A stretch of 64,000 nucleotides of DNA from Candidatus Eisenbacteria bacterium (GTDB taxonomy: Bacteria > Eisenbacteria > RBG-16-71-46), in assembly GCA_020847735.1 (NCBI GenBank), contig JADLBL010000008.1:1-64000 (forward strand), written 5' to 3'. The notes under the pieces were generated by a model. It saw nothing but the letters and a program-made list of their open reading frames with translations. It searched no databases and was not told the DNA's origin. The first letter of the stretch is position 1. Each line of letters starts with the position of its first letter. A program made the translations under genes and the position numbers. Positions 1 through 9,993 of this stretch are shown one piece after another.

Positions 1-1652
1 ACCGTGATCGAGAGCGCCTGCGTCGCCGTGTCGCTGGCCGCGTCCACCACCCGGACCGTGAACGCCTGCGTCTCCGCCGTCGCCGGCGTCCCGCTGATGA
101 GCCCGCTGCCGCTGTCCAGGCTCAGGCCGGCGGGCAGGCTCCCGACCGTCACCGCCCAACTCCCGTAGGGCGCGGTGCCGCCCGTGGCGGCCAGCGTCTG
201 CGAATACGCCGAGCCCACCGTGCCATTGGGAAGCGTCGTCGTCGTGATCGAGAGCGGGGCAAGGACGACGAGTCCGGCACGGCTTCCAGTCTTCGAGTTT
301 CCATCGCTCGCGATGAGCGTGACCGTTTCCGCGGTCAAGTCTCTCGTCGAGATGCTGACCGCGCCGCCGGTCAGTGACTTGGCGTTGTCGCCGAAGGTCC
401 CATTCCCGTCCGCGTCGAACTCGGCGGCGCCACTGCTCGTCATGGTCACCGACGTGGTGTTGTCGTCGGGGACTGTCTCGTTCAGCAGGTCGCGCGCGGT
501 CACGGTGGTCGTGAAGGGGGTGCCCGTCGTCTGCGGGGAAGCGGCGCTCACATCGTAGTGATCGATCGCCTGTTCTCCCGCGGCGAAGTCGCCGAAAGCA
601 GCAAGGCCGGTTGCGCCGGTGCTGGTGCCCGTCCGCACGCCGGTGGTCGTCGCCACCCACGCCGAACCCGAGTAGCGACGCGCCACGAATCGCGACGGGG
701 TCGCGCCCGCATCCAGGTCCGCGGCGTCGAAATTACAGGTAAGCCCGAAGGTGCCGCCCGTGTATCCCGTCGCGGCGAGGGTCCAGGTGCGATTGGCGGA
801 GTGGTCCGCGCGCAGGCCCGAGGTCGAGATCGCGGCGTGATCGCCCTCGGAAGTCGAGGCCACGAGGTCGAACGCCGTGGCGAAACCGCCTCCCTCACCG
901 GCAACGCTCAGCGGCGTGTAGTGCGAGGCGTCACCGATCTCGAAGGTCGCGCTGGACGCGCCGGCCGCGAGCGACTTGCGCAGCTGCCCGACGACATGGC
1001 CGCTCGTGCGGCTGACCGAACCCGTCGCGGCCAGCACGAGCGTGTTCGAACCCGTGGCGACGTTTCCGCCCGAGAGGGTCAGCGTGCCGTTCACCGTCGC
1101 ATCGGCGGTGAGCACGACCTGCCCCGAAGCCTTGGAGATCTCGAGGCCGCCGAAGGCGTCGCCGCCGCTCGCCAGGTCCTGATCGGCGGTGCCGTTCAAC
1201 CGCACCGTGCGTCCATTGGGCGTGAACGTTCCGCCGGCATCCACGGACCAGTCGCCGCCCACTTCGAGGTCGCCCGTTCCGGACGCGAGTTCGAGCGTCC
1301 CCGCGACGGAGAGCGGCCCCGCCAGCGAGAGTGTGACGCCGGAGGAGACGAGCAGCGATCCGCCGGTCTCGATCTGAAGCTGCGCTCCTGCACCCGAGAG
1401 CGTCCAGGACGCCGACTGCGTCATCGCGTGCGCGTTCTGCACGACGAATACGTCGCCCGAAGCGAAGTCCGCGGGCTGGGTTCCTCCGCCAGCACGCACG
1501 GAGTTCCAGCTCGTGAGCGCCGTGGCATCGAGGCTGCCCTGCGAGTAGAAAGTGCCCGCGTACGCGCTCGCCGCGAGGAGGACCGGCAGCGCGGCGAGTA
1601 AGGCGACACGCCCGATCCGCTCGAGGATGCAGCGCGAGGTGCGGGGACTCAT
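1..1652 (-). CDS. Secreted multi-domain surface protein, C-terminus beyond the window
   Basis: The frame reads without a stop from the ATG at 1652 to the window edge, giving the first 550 residues. A GGAGGG ribosome site lies about 6 bases upstream. Residues 1-32 form a signal peptide (basic start, then VALLAALPVLLAASAYA). Residues 33-230 are Gly/Ser/Thr-rich short beta repeats of the kind seen in secreted filamentous or beta-helix proteins. From about residue 465 there are putative Ig (He_PIG type) domains, recognised by LPNGTVGSAYSQTLAATGG and LPAGLSLDSGSGLISGTP; at least one is complete and the next is beginning at the edge. Role is probably cell-surface adhesion or structure, which is inference. 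The C-terminal end, and any sorting domain there, is outside the window. Confidence 0.85.
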   Translation of the reverse strand, partial: MSPRTSRCILERIGRVALLAALPVLLAASAYAGTFYSQGSLDATALTSWNSVRAGGGTQPADFASGDVFVVQNAHAMTQSASWTLSGAGAQLQIETGGSLLVSSGVTLSLAGPLSVAGTLELASGTGDLEVGGDWSVDAGGTFTPNGRTVRLNGTADQDLASGGDAFGGLEISKASGQVVLTADATVNGTLTLSGGNVATGSNTLVLAATGSVSRTSGHVVGQLRKSLAAGASSATFEIGDASHYTPLSVAGEGGGFATAFDLVASTSEGDHAAISTSGLRADHSANRTWTLAATGYTGGTFGLTCNFDAADLDAGATPSRFVARRYSGSAWVATTTGVRTGTSTGATGLAAFGDFAAGEQAIDHYDVSAASPQTTGTPFTTTVTARDLLNETVPDDNTTSVTMTSSGAAEFDADGNGTFGDNAKSLTGGAVSISTRDLTAETVTLIASDGNSKTGSRAGLVVLAPLSITTTTLPNGTVGSAYSQTLAATGGTAPYGSWAVTVGSLPAGLSLDSGSGLISGTPATAETQAFTVRVVDAASDTATQALSIT

Positions 1653-1780
1653 GTTCCCTCCGGGCAACGCGAAGTCGCTCGACGAGCCTGGATGCGGCCG
1701 GCGCGAGCACGCAGGGTGACGCGAGGCTTCAGGGAAAGTGTAACAGCCCGGTGCCCGGCGCCGATGCAATTTCTAAAGAA

Positions 1781-1813
1781 GAGCCCCCGCGCGAACGGGT
1801 CACGCGGGGGCTC
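1781..1813 (-). terminator. Rho-independent terminator
   Basis: Perfect 11-bp inverted repeat (GAGCCCCCGCG / CGCGGGGGCTC) with an 11-base loop, 20 bases past the stop of the 1834-2553 gene. Read on the minus strand it is followed by TTCTTTAGAAATT, the T-rich tail expected of an intrinsic terminator. Confidence 0.85.
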
Positions 1814-1833
1814 TCGATTCGACCGGGGTGCGG

Positions 1834-2553
1834 CTAGTAGAGGCTCTTGATCCGGCCCCAGGAGCTCTGCGCCGCGGGCACCGGATTGATGGACTCGACG
1901 AACACGATCGCGTCGTTGAAGTCCCAATCCGTGGTGTTGTTCGGCAGGTCCTCGAAGCACTGCCACCAGCTGCCGAAGTTCACGCCAGTGCCGGCGAACG
2001 TCAGCACGTGCGCGAAGCCGGAGTTGCGGGCGTCCTGCGAGTAATAGGTGCCCGTGCCGTTCTGGATGTAGAAGCCGAAGTTGTCCTTATCCACGCCGGC
2101 ATAGGCGGTCTGGCCCTGATAGACCGCGTTCTGGTCGAACAGGCTCACGACCAGACTGCCACCGAGACCGAAGTGCGCCGTCGCGTACCAGCCCTGCGTG
2201 GCCGCACCGGGGAACACCTGGTAGAGCGTCGGCGAGCCGACCGCATTGCCGTTGTAAACGCCGATCGAGTTGCTGTTGGCGAGCCCCGCGATCTCGAGCA
2301 TCAGCGTCAGCGTCGAGTTGCCCGACACCGTCGTGCTCCACGTCTGAGCGTCGAGCTGGTCGGTGGCGACGTTGATGCTCTCGCCGACCCCGTTGAAGTA
2401 GCTCTGGATGGCGCCGTCACCCGGATTCACCGTGACCTGCGGCGAACGAAGCGGGAACGCTGCCTGGGCCGGCGACACCGCGAAGGCGGCGGCGGAAGCG
2501 AGCAGGCTGAGGGCGACCAGTGAACGAAGAGTGTGGACGCGAACCAACTTCAT
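1834..2553 (-). CDS. Secreted DUF4114-like protein
   Basis: 239 residues. The start is ATG 2553, preceded by a strong GGAGGT 5 bases away; longer readings upstream lose coding character. A signal peptide covers about residues 1-31 (hydrophobic LVALSLLASAAAFAVSPAQA). The C-terminal part contains TTDWDFNDAIVFVE, the D-x-D-[FY]-N-D signature of DUF4114-type secreted domains, which may bind calcium. The protein ends in SWGRIKSLY, a W-G-x-[IL]-K-x-L-Y tail I associate with secreted proteins of Eisenbacteria-like genomes (inference). It is a single transcription unit with its own terminator. The exact function is unknown. Confidence 0.85.
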   Translation of the reverse strand: MKLVRVHTLRSLVALSLLASAAAFAVSPAQAAFPLRSPQVTVNPGDGAIQSYFNGVGESINVATDQLDAQTWSTTVSGNSTLTLMLEIAGLANSNSIGVYNGNAVGSPTLYQVFPGAATQGWYATAHFGLGGSLVVSLFDQNAVYQGQTAYAGVDKDNFGFYIQNGTGTYYSQDARNSGFAHVLTFAGTGVNFGSWWQCFEDLPNNTTDWDFNDAIVFVESINPVPAAQSSWGRIKSLY

Positions 2554-2725
2554 GGGTGACCTCCGTTTCACGTCGCTGCTGTGAATGCCACCGCTCTCGC
2601 GCTGTTCGCGCGAAGGGCCGTGGCCGTGAGCAAGATGGGGCGCCGGGGGGTGGCGCTTTCTGAAGCCCGCCGTGCCTCCGGCGCGCTTCAGACGCGCTCT
2701 ACGCGTCCATGAACGAGATTGAAGC

Positions 2726-2745
2726 CTTGACCTTCCGAGGTCAAG
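2726..2745. repeat. 8-4-8 inverted repeat, possible operator
   Basis: CTTGACCT-TCCG-AGGTCAAG is a perfect 8-bp dyad about 175 bases upstream of the DUF4114-like gene. It is not followed by a T-run on either strand, so an operator is as likely as a hairpin. Confidence 0.4.
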
Positions 2746-3006
2746 CTCGCTTTGTCCTTCGCGCGATGAATCTGGGATCCACCCGATCTTCGCGCGTTTG
2801 ACACCGCAAAACATGGGCTCGGCGCACTCATCACGCCCGTTCGCGGAGCGCACCGCGACGAGCCCGGCCATCGCCCGCCTGAGGCCCCGACGAGGCGTCC
2901 GTCGGGCCGCGATCGGACCACCCGGCGCCGGCCAGTTCCCTCCCCGGGGCGGCGGAAAAGTGGACGCCCCCGACCCGGCTTCCTCTCCGGTCGCACATGG
3001 TGCTCT

Positions 3007-3025
3007 CTCGGGGCCAGGCCCCGAG
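3007..3025. repeat. 9-bp inverted repeat in leader
   Basis: CTCGGGGCC-A-GGCCCCGAG is a perfect dyad with a one-base centre. As RNA it would form a 7-bp hairpin with a 5-base loop in the leader of the coiled-coil gene. Confidence 0.4.
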
Positions 3026-3382
3026 GCGAATCCCGCATCCCCCGGGCGCGTGCTGTCGTCCGGCTGGCCCGGCGGCCGCGGGCAAGGCGGGTGGCGGCTA
3101 ACTCCAAGCCCCCGAAGGCAAAGACGGAGGAACTTCACTCTGAACCGCATGTCCGAGCCGCCGGGCGGGCTTCGGCCTCGATTCTCTTGGCCCGACCGCG
3201 GGTCCGGTGGGTCCGAGCCAACACCGCCCAGGCGGGAAGGCCTGCGTCTTGCAAGGGCGGCCGGCTGCGCGACCTCAAGTCCGCCGTCCTCCTGCCCGGG
3301 AGGCGGCCCTGCACCGACCCTGCGAGCGGCCCGACGGCGATTCCGCCGGCCAACCACTCGCCCACCCTGCAAGGAGCGAACG

Positions 3383-6073
3383 ATGGCCCCGCTGCTCAAG
3401 AGCCTGCTCGGAAACGGCTCGAAGGACCGCGAACTCACCGACGAGATGCGAGCCATCCTGCAGGAGATGCAGCAGGAACGCGTGCGCTACGAGGCCCTCC
3501 TGACGAGCATTCGCACCTCCTCGGACCATCTTCAGACGCTCGGCGAGCCGGTCGCGAAGGTCGGGGCCGACGTGGAATCCGCGGCCGCCCGGATCGCGGA
3601 CCTCGAGCAGCGCTTCGGCGCCATGGTGCAGCTGGTTCCCAAGTTCGAATCCATGCACGAGCGCGCCGAGAGCCTCGTCGAGGGCACGCTGCGCGCCGAG
3701 ACCCAGATCGTGCAGGCGCTCGGGGACGCGCAGAAGATCCGCGAGAGCTTCGACGAGATGAGCGCGAAGATCGAGAAGGCCGACTCGCTCAAGGACCAGC
3801 TGGTCGGCTTCCTCGAGATCGAGAAGCCCTTCCAGCAGGTCCGCGACGAAGTGGGCTCGCTGCGCAACCAGGTCGAGGGCACGGGCGACCATCTCTCCAA
3901 GCTTCGCGAGCAGCACGACCGGCTGCTCGACGCTCACAAGCTCGCGACGACCAAGATGGAAGCGCTCGACCGCCGTCGCGAGGAGCTGAGCCGCGACATG
4001 CAGGACAAGGAGCGACGCGTCGCCAGCGTATCGCAGGCCGTGCGCGGGCTCGACGGCGTTCAGCACACCGTGGACGACCTCAAGCGCCAGATGGGCACGC
4101 TCAAGGCGCTGGGCGACTTCGTGGCGCAGAAGGGCGCGGCGCTCGAGACGCAGCGCGAAGCGGTCGAAGCGGCCCTCGCCCGCGCCGAGAACCTCGATCG
4201 CGCCATGCGCCAGGTGGACGCGGGCATCCGCCAGCTCCAGTCGAACGAGTCGGCGCTCGCCGGGCTGCAGGACCAGGTGGCTTCGCTGCAGAACCTGCAC
4301 GAGTCGGTCATCGAGCGCTCGCACGAGATCACGCAGCTGCAGCGGGACACGGACGAGCAGGCGCGCGAGATGCGCATTGACCTGGCGGCCGCGCAGGACG
4401 AGCTCAAGAAGGCCGTCGAGCAGTTCGAGTTCGAGAGCCGCGGCCTCGAATCGGTGAGCCAGCGGGTCACGGACGTGCGCGGCTCCCTGACGGACTTCGA
4501 GAACCGCTTCAAGGGCCTCACCGAGTCGAGCGAAACCGTCGCGAGCCTGGTCGCGAAGTCCGAGGGCATCGCCGGCCAGCTTCGTTCGCTGTCGGCCGAG
4601 GTCGAGGTGGTGAACACCGAGGCCGCGAAGCTGGAGTCCATCCGTCGCGGGATCGAGGAGCTCTCCCGCGTCGCCAGCGACTCCGGCGCCCGCGTGGCGC
4701 GCATCGAGGAAGCCCGGCCGGCGGTCGAGGCCGCCCTGCGTGACTTCGAGCAGCTTCGCGGAGCGCACGCGCTGGTCCGGGATTCGCTCGAGCAGACGCA
4801 GCTCGCGCACGCCGAACTCACGCGCACGCGTGACGCGCAGCACGAGACGAAGGACTGGCTCGCCACCGTCGAGCGGTCGGTCGCCGCGGTGCGCGCGCAG
4901 GTGGACGAGCTGCAGGCGCTGCGGCCGGTCGTGGACCAGGCGCAGACTCAGACGCGCCACATCGCCGATGCGCTCGACATGATCGAGTCGCGCCGCGAGT
5001 CCGTCGAGGACGTGCAACGCCGCCTCACCAATCTCGGCACTCAGGCGGGCAACATGGACGAGCGTGGCCGGCAGCTGCTCGAGCGCATGCAGGCGGCGGA
5101 GCAGCGATTCGCCGGCCTGTCGGAGAAGGCCGACGAGGCGGCGCGCATCGCGGAGGTGGTCGCGGCGACGTCCGCCAACCTCTCGGCGGCCGAGCGCAAC
5201 GCCGACGAGGCGCGCAGGCAGGTCGCGGCCGTCGAGGCACGCGTGCAGTCGGTCGAGGCGCTCGCCGAACGCACGCAGACGCTCAAGAAGGAGCTGGAGC
5301 AGCGCCACCAGGCGCTCGACGCGGCGAAGAAGGACCTGCAGAAGGCCTCCGGCCTGCGCCAGCAGGCTGCCGAGTCGGCGCAGCACCTCGACGAACTCGC
5401 CGGCAGCCTCGGCGCGGCGCTTTCGGCGGCCGAGGAGCGGGCGGCCCGGCTGGCCGAACTGGCGTCCGGGCTCGAGCACCGCGCGAGCGACCTGCAGCCG
5501 GTCGAACGCCGGCTCGACCGGTTCGAGGAGCGCATGGCGAAGTGGGACCTCGTCGAGCAGAGCGTCGCGCGCTCGCTGGAGCAGCTGTCGGCCCGGCAGG
5601 GCACGGTGGATGCCCTGCAGGCGGACCTGGACCGCATGTTCGCGATGGTCGAGAAAACCGCCTCGGAGGTGCGCGCCATTTCCTCGTCGCAGCGCGAGGC
5701 CGAGGACGGCCGCAAGCTGCTCGAGGACGTGATGTCGCGCCTGCGGGACGTGCGCGACATGTCGAGCGCGATCGACGAACGCAAGCGCCAGATGACCAAG
5801 GCCGAGGAACGGCTCGCCCGCGCCGAAGCCCTGCTGGTGGACGTGCACTCGAGTCTCGAGGCCCTGCAGGGTCAGAAGGTCATCGTGGATCAGGCCGTCG
5901 AGAAGGCGGGCTCGCTCAAGATGCTCGTCAAGCAGGCCGAGAGCATCGTCGAGAACCTGCGCGAGGAGCGCGAGGTGGTCAGCCGGATGCGGGTCGCCGT
6001 CGGCACCGCCCGCGAGGAGGACGACGACCTCGACGAGGAGGACGACGAGGAGCCGTACGCGAAGGCCGCCTGA
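3383..6073 (+). CDS. Large coiled-coil protein, unknown function
   Basis: 896 residues starting at ATG 3383 with AAGGAG 6 bases upstream. Nearly the whole chain is predicted coiled coil by eye: heptad-like L/A/V spacing, many E, Q, R, K, very few Pro or aromatic residues. There is no signal peptide, no membrane segment and no Walker motif, so it is not an SMC ATPase. The first 20 residues (LLKSLLGNGSKDRELTDEMR) could be a short anchoring helix. The C-terminus is strongly acidic (EEDDDLDEEDDEEPYAKAA). It could be a cytoskeletal scaffold or filament of the crescentin kind, or a chromosome-associated protein; neither is shown. It stands alone and shares a terminator with the convergent speA. Confidence 0.85.
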   Translation: MAPLLKSLLGNGSKDRELTDEMRAILQEMQQERVRYEALLTSIRTSSDHLQTLGEPVAKVGADVESAAARIADLEQRFGAMVQLVPKFESMHERAESLVEGTLRAETQIVQALGDAQKIRESFDEMSAKIEKADSLKDQLVGFLEIEKPFQQVRDEVGSLRNQVEGTGDHLSKLREQHDRLLDAHKLATTKMEALDRRREELSRDMQDKERRVASVSQAVRGLDGVQHTVDDLKRQMGTLKALGDFVAQKGAALETQREAVEAALARAENLDRAMRQVDAGIRQLQSNESALAGLQDQVASLQNLHESVIERSHEITQLQRDTDEQAREMRIDLAAAQDELKKAVEQFEFESRGLESVSQRVTDVRGSLTDFENRFKGLTESSETVASLVAKSEGIAGQLRSLSAEVEVVNTEAAKLESIRRGIEELSRVASDSGARVARIEEARPAVEAALRDFEQLRGAHALVRDSLEQTQLAHAELTRTRDAQHETKDWLATVERSVAAVRAQVDELQALRPVVDQAQTQTRHIADALDMIESRRESVEDVQRRLTNLGTQAGNMDERGRQLLERMQAAEQRFAGLSEKADEAARIAEVVAATSANLSAAERNADEARRQVAAVEARVQSVEALAERTQTLKKELEQRHQALDAAKKDLQKASGLRQQAAESAQHLDELAGSLGAALSAAEERAARLAELASGLEHRASDLQPVERRLDRFEERMAKWDLVEQSVARSLEQLSARQGTVDALQADLDRMFAMVEKTASEVRAISSSQREAEDGRKLLEDVMSRLRDVRDMSSAIDERKRQMTKAEERLARAEALLVDVHSSLEALQGQKVIVDQAVEKAGSLKMLVKQAESIVENLREEREVVSRMRVAVGTAREEDDDLDEEDDEEPYAKAA

Positions 6074-6097
6074 CGGAGCGGGCGGGCCGCAAGCACG

Positions 6098-6129
6098 ACG
6101 GCGCGGAACCCTTCGGGGTTCCGCGCCGT
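6098..6129. terminator. Bidirectional terminator, 14-bp stem with TTCG loop
   Basis: ACGGCGCGGAACCC-TTCG-GGGTTCCGCGCCGT is a perfect 14-bp stem closed by a very stable TTCG tetraloop. It sits between the convergent coiled-coil and speA genes and can serve both. The plus-strand side is followed by TCCCGTTT. Confidence 0.85.
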
Positions 6130-6151
6130 TCCCGTTTCACCTCCGGCCCGA

Positions 6152-8182
<2,031 letters not shown>

Positions 8183-8420
8183 GTCCTTCGACCTCCGGTT
8201 CGTGTGCGATGGCCGTGCGGCGGGCGGGTCCGACTCCGACCTTTCGTCGCGCAGGTTATCGGACGAACGGCTCGCAATGCGAGCCCGCAGTTGCCCGCGG
8301 AGCGGATTCTCCGGCGCCGCCGGCTTCCGCCGGGCCCGGTGACGACCGGAGAGCGGACGTGGCATCATGGCAGCGTTCCTTCGCTCGCGTTCGCCACCGC
8401 CGCGCACATCGGAGATTCGC

Positions 8421-9923
8421 ATGACCGAGAAGGCCGAAGCCGCCGCCCCCGATCCCGCCCGGAACACGCCCGAACCCGCGGATCGCCTGGTCGTGACGCA
8501 GCACACGGCGCGCGTCGGCGGACGCGAGCTCGCCTACACCGCGACCGCCGGCACGATCGTGCTGCGCGAGGAGAGCGAAAAGAAGGGCGAGCAGGAAGGC
8601 GTCTCCGAGGGCGAGAAGGCCCGCGCGAGCGTGTTCTTCGTCGCCTACACGCTGCGCGACGCGCCCGAGCCCGGGAAGCGGCCGGTGACCTTCGCCTTCA
8701 ACGGCGGGCCCGGCTCCTCCTCGGTCTGGCTGCACCTGGGCGCGCTCGGTCCCCGGCGGGTGGTCATGGAGGACGCCGGACGCTCGACCCGGCCCCCCTA
8801 CCGGCTCACCGACAACGAGCACTCGCTGCTCGCCGAGTCCGACCTCGTGTTCGTGGACCCGGTCAGCACCGGCTTCAGCCGGCCGGTCGCGGGCGAGAAG
8901 GCGAAGGCCTTCCACAACTTCAAGAAGGACATCGAGTCGGTCGGCGATTTCATCCGCCTGTGGTGCACGCGCTATCGCCGCTGGCCGAGCCCCAAGTTCC
9001 TGATCGGCGAGAGCTACGGAACGACGCGCGCGGCGGGACTCGCGGGCTACCTGCAGGAGCGCCATGGCATGTTCCTCAACGGCATCATGCTCGTCTCCTC
9101 GGTGCTCGACTTCCAGACGCTCGAGTTCCTGCCGACCAACGACCTGCCGAGCATCGTCTACCTGCCGGCCTACGCGGCGACCGCCTGGTACCACCGGCGG
9201 CTCGCGCCGGAGCTGCAGAAGGACCTCGCGGCGACGCTGCGACAGGCCGAGGCGTTCGCCACCGGCGAGTACGCGACGGCGCTGCTGCGCGGCTCGGCGC
9301 TGCCGGCCGCCGAGCGGGCGGCGGTCGCCGCCCGCGTGGCGAACTTCACGGGCCTGTCGCCGGACTACGTCGAGCGCGCCAACCTGCGCCCCGAGATCCT
9401 GCGCTTCTGCAAGGAGCTGCTCCGCGACGAACGCCGCACGGTGGGACGGCTCGACAGCCGCTTCACCGGCGTGGAACGCGACGCGACCGGCGCCGAGATC
9501 GCCACCGATCCGAGCTTCGCGCCCATCCTCGGACCCTACACCGCGACGCTCAACGACTACGTTCGCGGCGAGCTGGAGTTCGAGTGCGACCTGCCGTACG
9601 AGATCCTCAGCTTCCGCACGAACGAGGCGTGGCGATTCCACGAGCACGAGAACCGGTTCGTCGAGGTGGTCGAGACCCTGCGCGCGGCGATGGTCTCGAA
9701 TCCGCACCTCAGGATCTACGTCGCCAACGGCTACTTCGACCTCGCCACGCCCTACTTCGCGACCGAGCACACGTTCCACCACCTCGGCCTGCCGGCGGAG
9801 CTGGAGGGCAACGTCACGATGGGCTACTACGAAGCCGGGCACATGATGTACGTGCACCCGGCCTCGCTCGAGAAGCTCGGGAAGGAGCTGACGGCGTTCG
9901 TCAGGGCCTCGCGGCCGGCCTGA
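8421..9923 (+). CDS. Peptidase S10 (serine carboxypeptidase-like)
   Basis: 500 residues from ATG 8421, with CGGAG 7 bases upstream. The serine carboxypeptidase triad is visible: Ser198 in IGESYGTTRA, Asp440 in NGYFDLATPY and His474 in YYEAGHMMYVH. The oxyanion/substrate loop FNGGPGSSSVWLHLGALGP is also present. The family removes C-terminal residues from peptides. No signal peptide is seen: the N-terminus is polar and acidic (MTEKAEAAAPDPARNTPEP), so it may act in the cytoplasm, unlike the lysosomal and vacuolar eukaryotic relatives. The next gene, an oligopeptide transporter, starts 70 bases downstream, and together they suggest import and trimming of peptides (inference). Confidence 0.92.
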   Translation: MTEKAEAAAPDPARNTPEPADRLVVTQHTARVGGRELAYTATAGTIVLREESEKKGEQEGVSEGEKARASVFFVAYTLRDAPEPGKRPVTFAFNGGPGSSSVWLHLGALGPRRVVMEDAGRSTRPPYRLTDNEHSLLAESDLVFVDPVSTGFSRPVAGEKAKAFHNFKKDIESVGDFIRLWCTRYRRWPSPKFLIGESYGTTRAAGLAGYLQERHGMFLNGIMLVSSVLDFQTLEFLPTNDLPSIVYLPAYAATAWYHRRLAPELQKDLAATLRQAEAFATGEYATALLRGSALPAAERAAVAARVANFTGLSPDYVERANLRPEILRFCKELLRDERRTVGRLDSRFTGVERDATGAEIATDPSFAPILGPYTATLNDYVRGELEFECDLPYEILSFRTNEAWRFHEHENRFVEVVETLRAAMVSNPHLRIYVANGYFDLATPYFATEHTFHHLGLPAELEGNVTMGYYEAGHMMYVHPASLEKLGKELTAFVRASRPA

Positions 9924-9993
9924 CGCCGGTGCGGCGCGCCCGCCGCAGAATCCCGTGGGCCGGTCGCGACGGCGCTGCTATCTTCCCGCGACC

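Larger units (their letters stand above)
2554..3382. other. Long non-coding region with inverted repeats
   Basis: 829 bases between the divergent DUF4114-like and coiled-coil genes. I find no convincing gene: open frames here are Arg/Pro-rich and have no ribosome site or family motif. It must hold both promoters, and a plus-strand leader of up to several hundred bases. Two clean inverted repeats lie at 2726-2745 and 3007-3025. The stretch 3040-3120 has short conserved-looking purine-rich loops (AACTCCAAG, GAAGGCAAAGACGGAGG), but I could not match it to a known riboswitch. Confidence 0.6.

Noticed and set aside
3040-3120. Glycine or c-di-GMP riboswitch
   Set aside because: Only fragments such as CCCGAAGG-GCAAA resemble the glycine aptamer; the conserved paired elements are not present in order.
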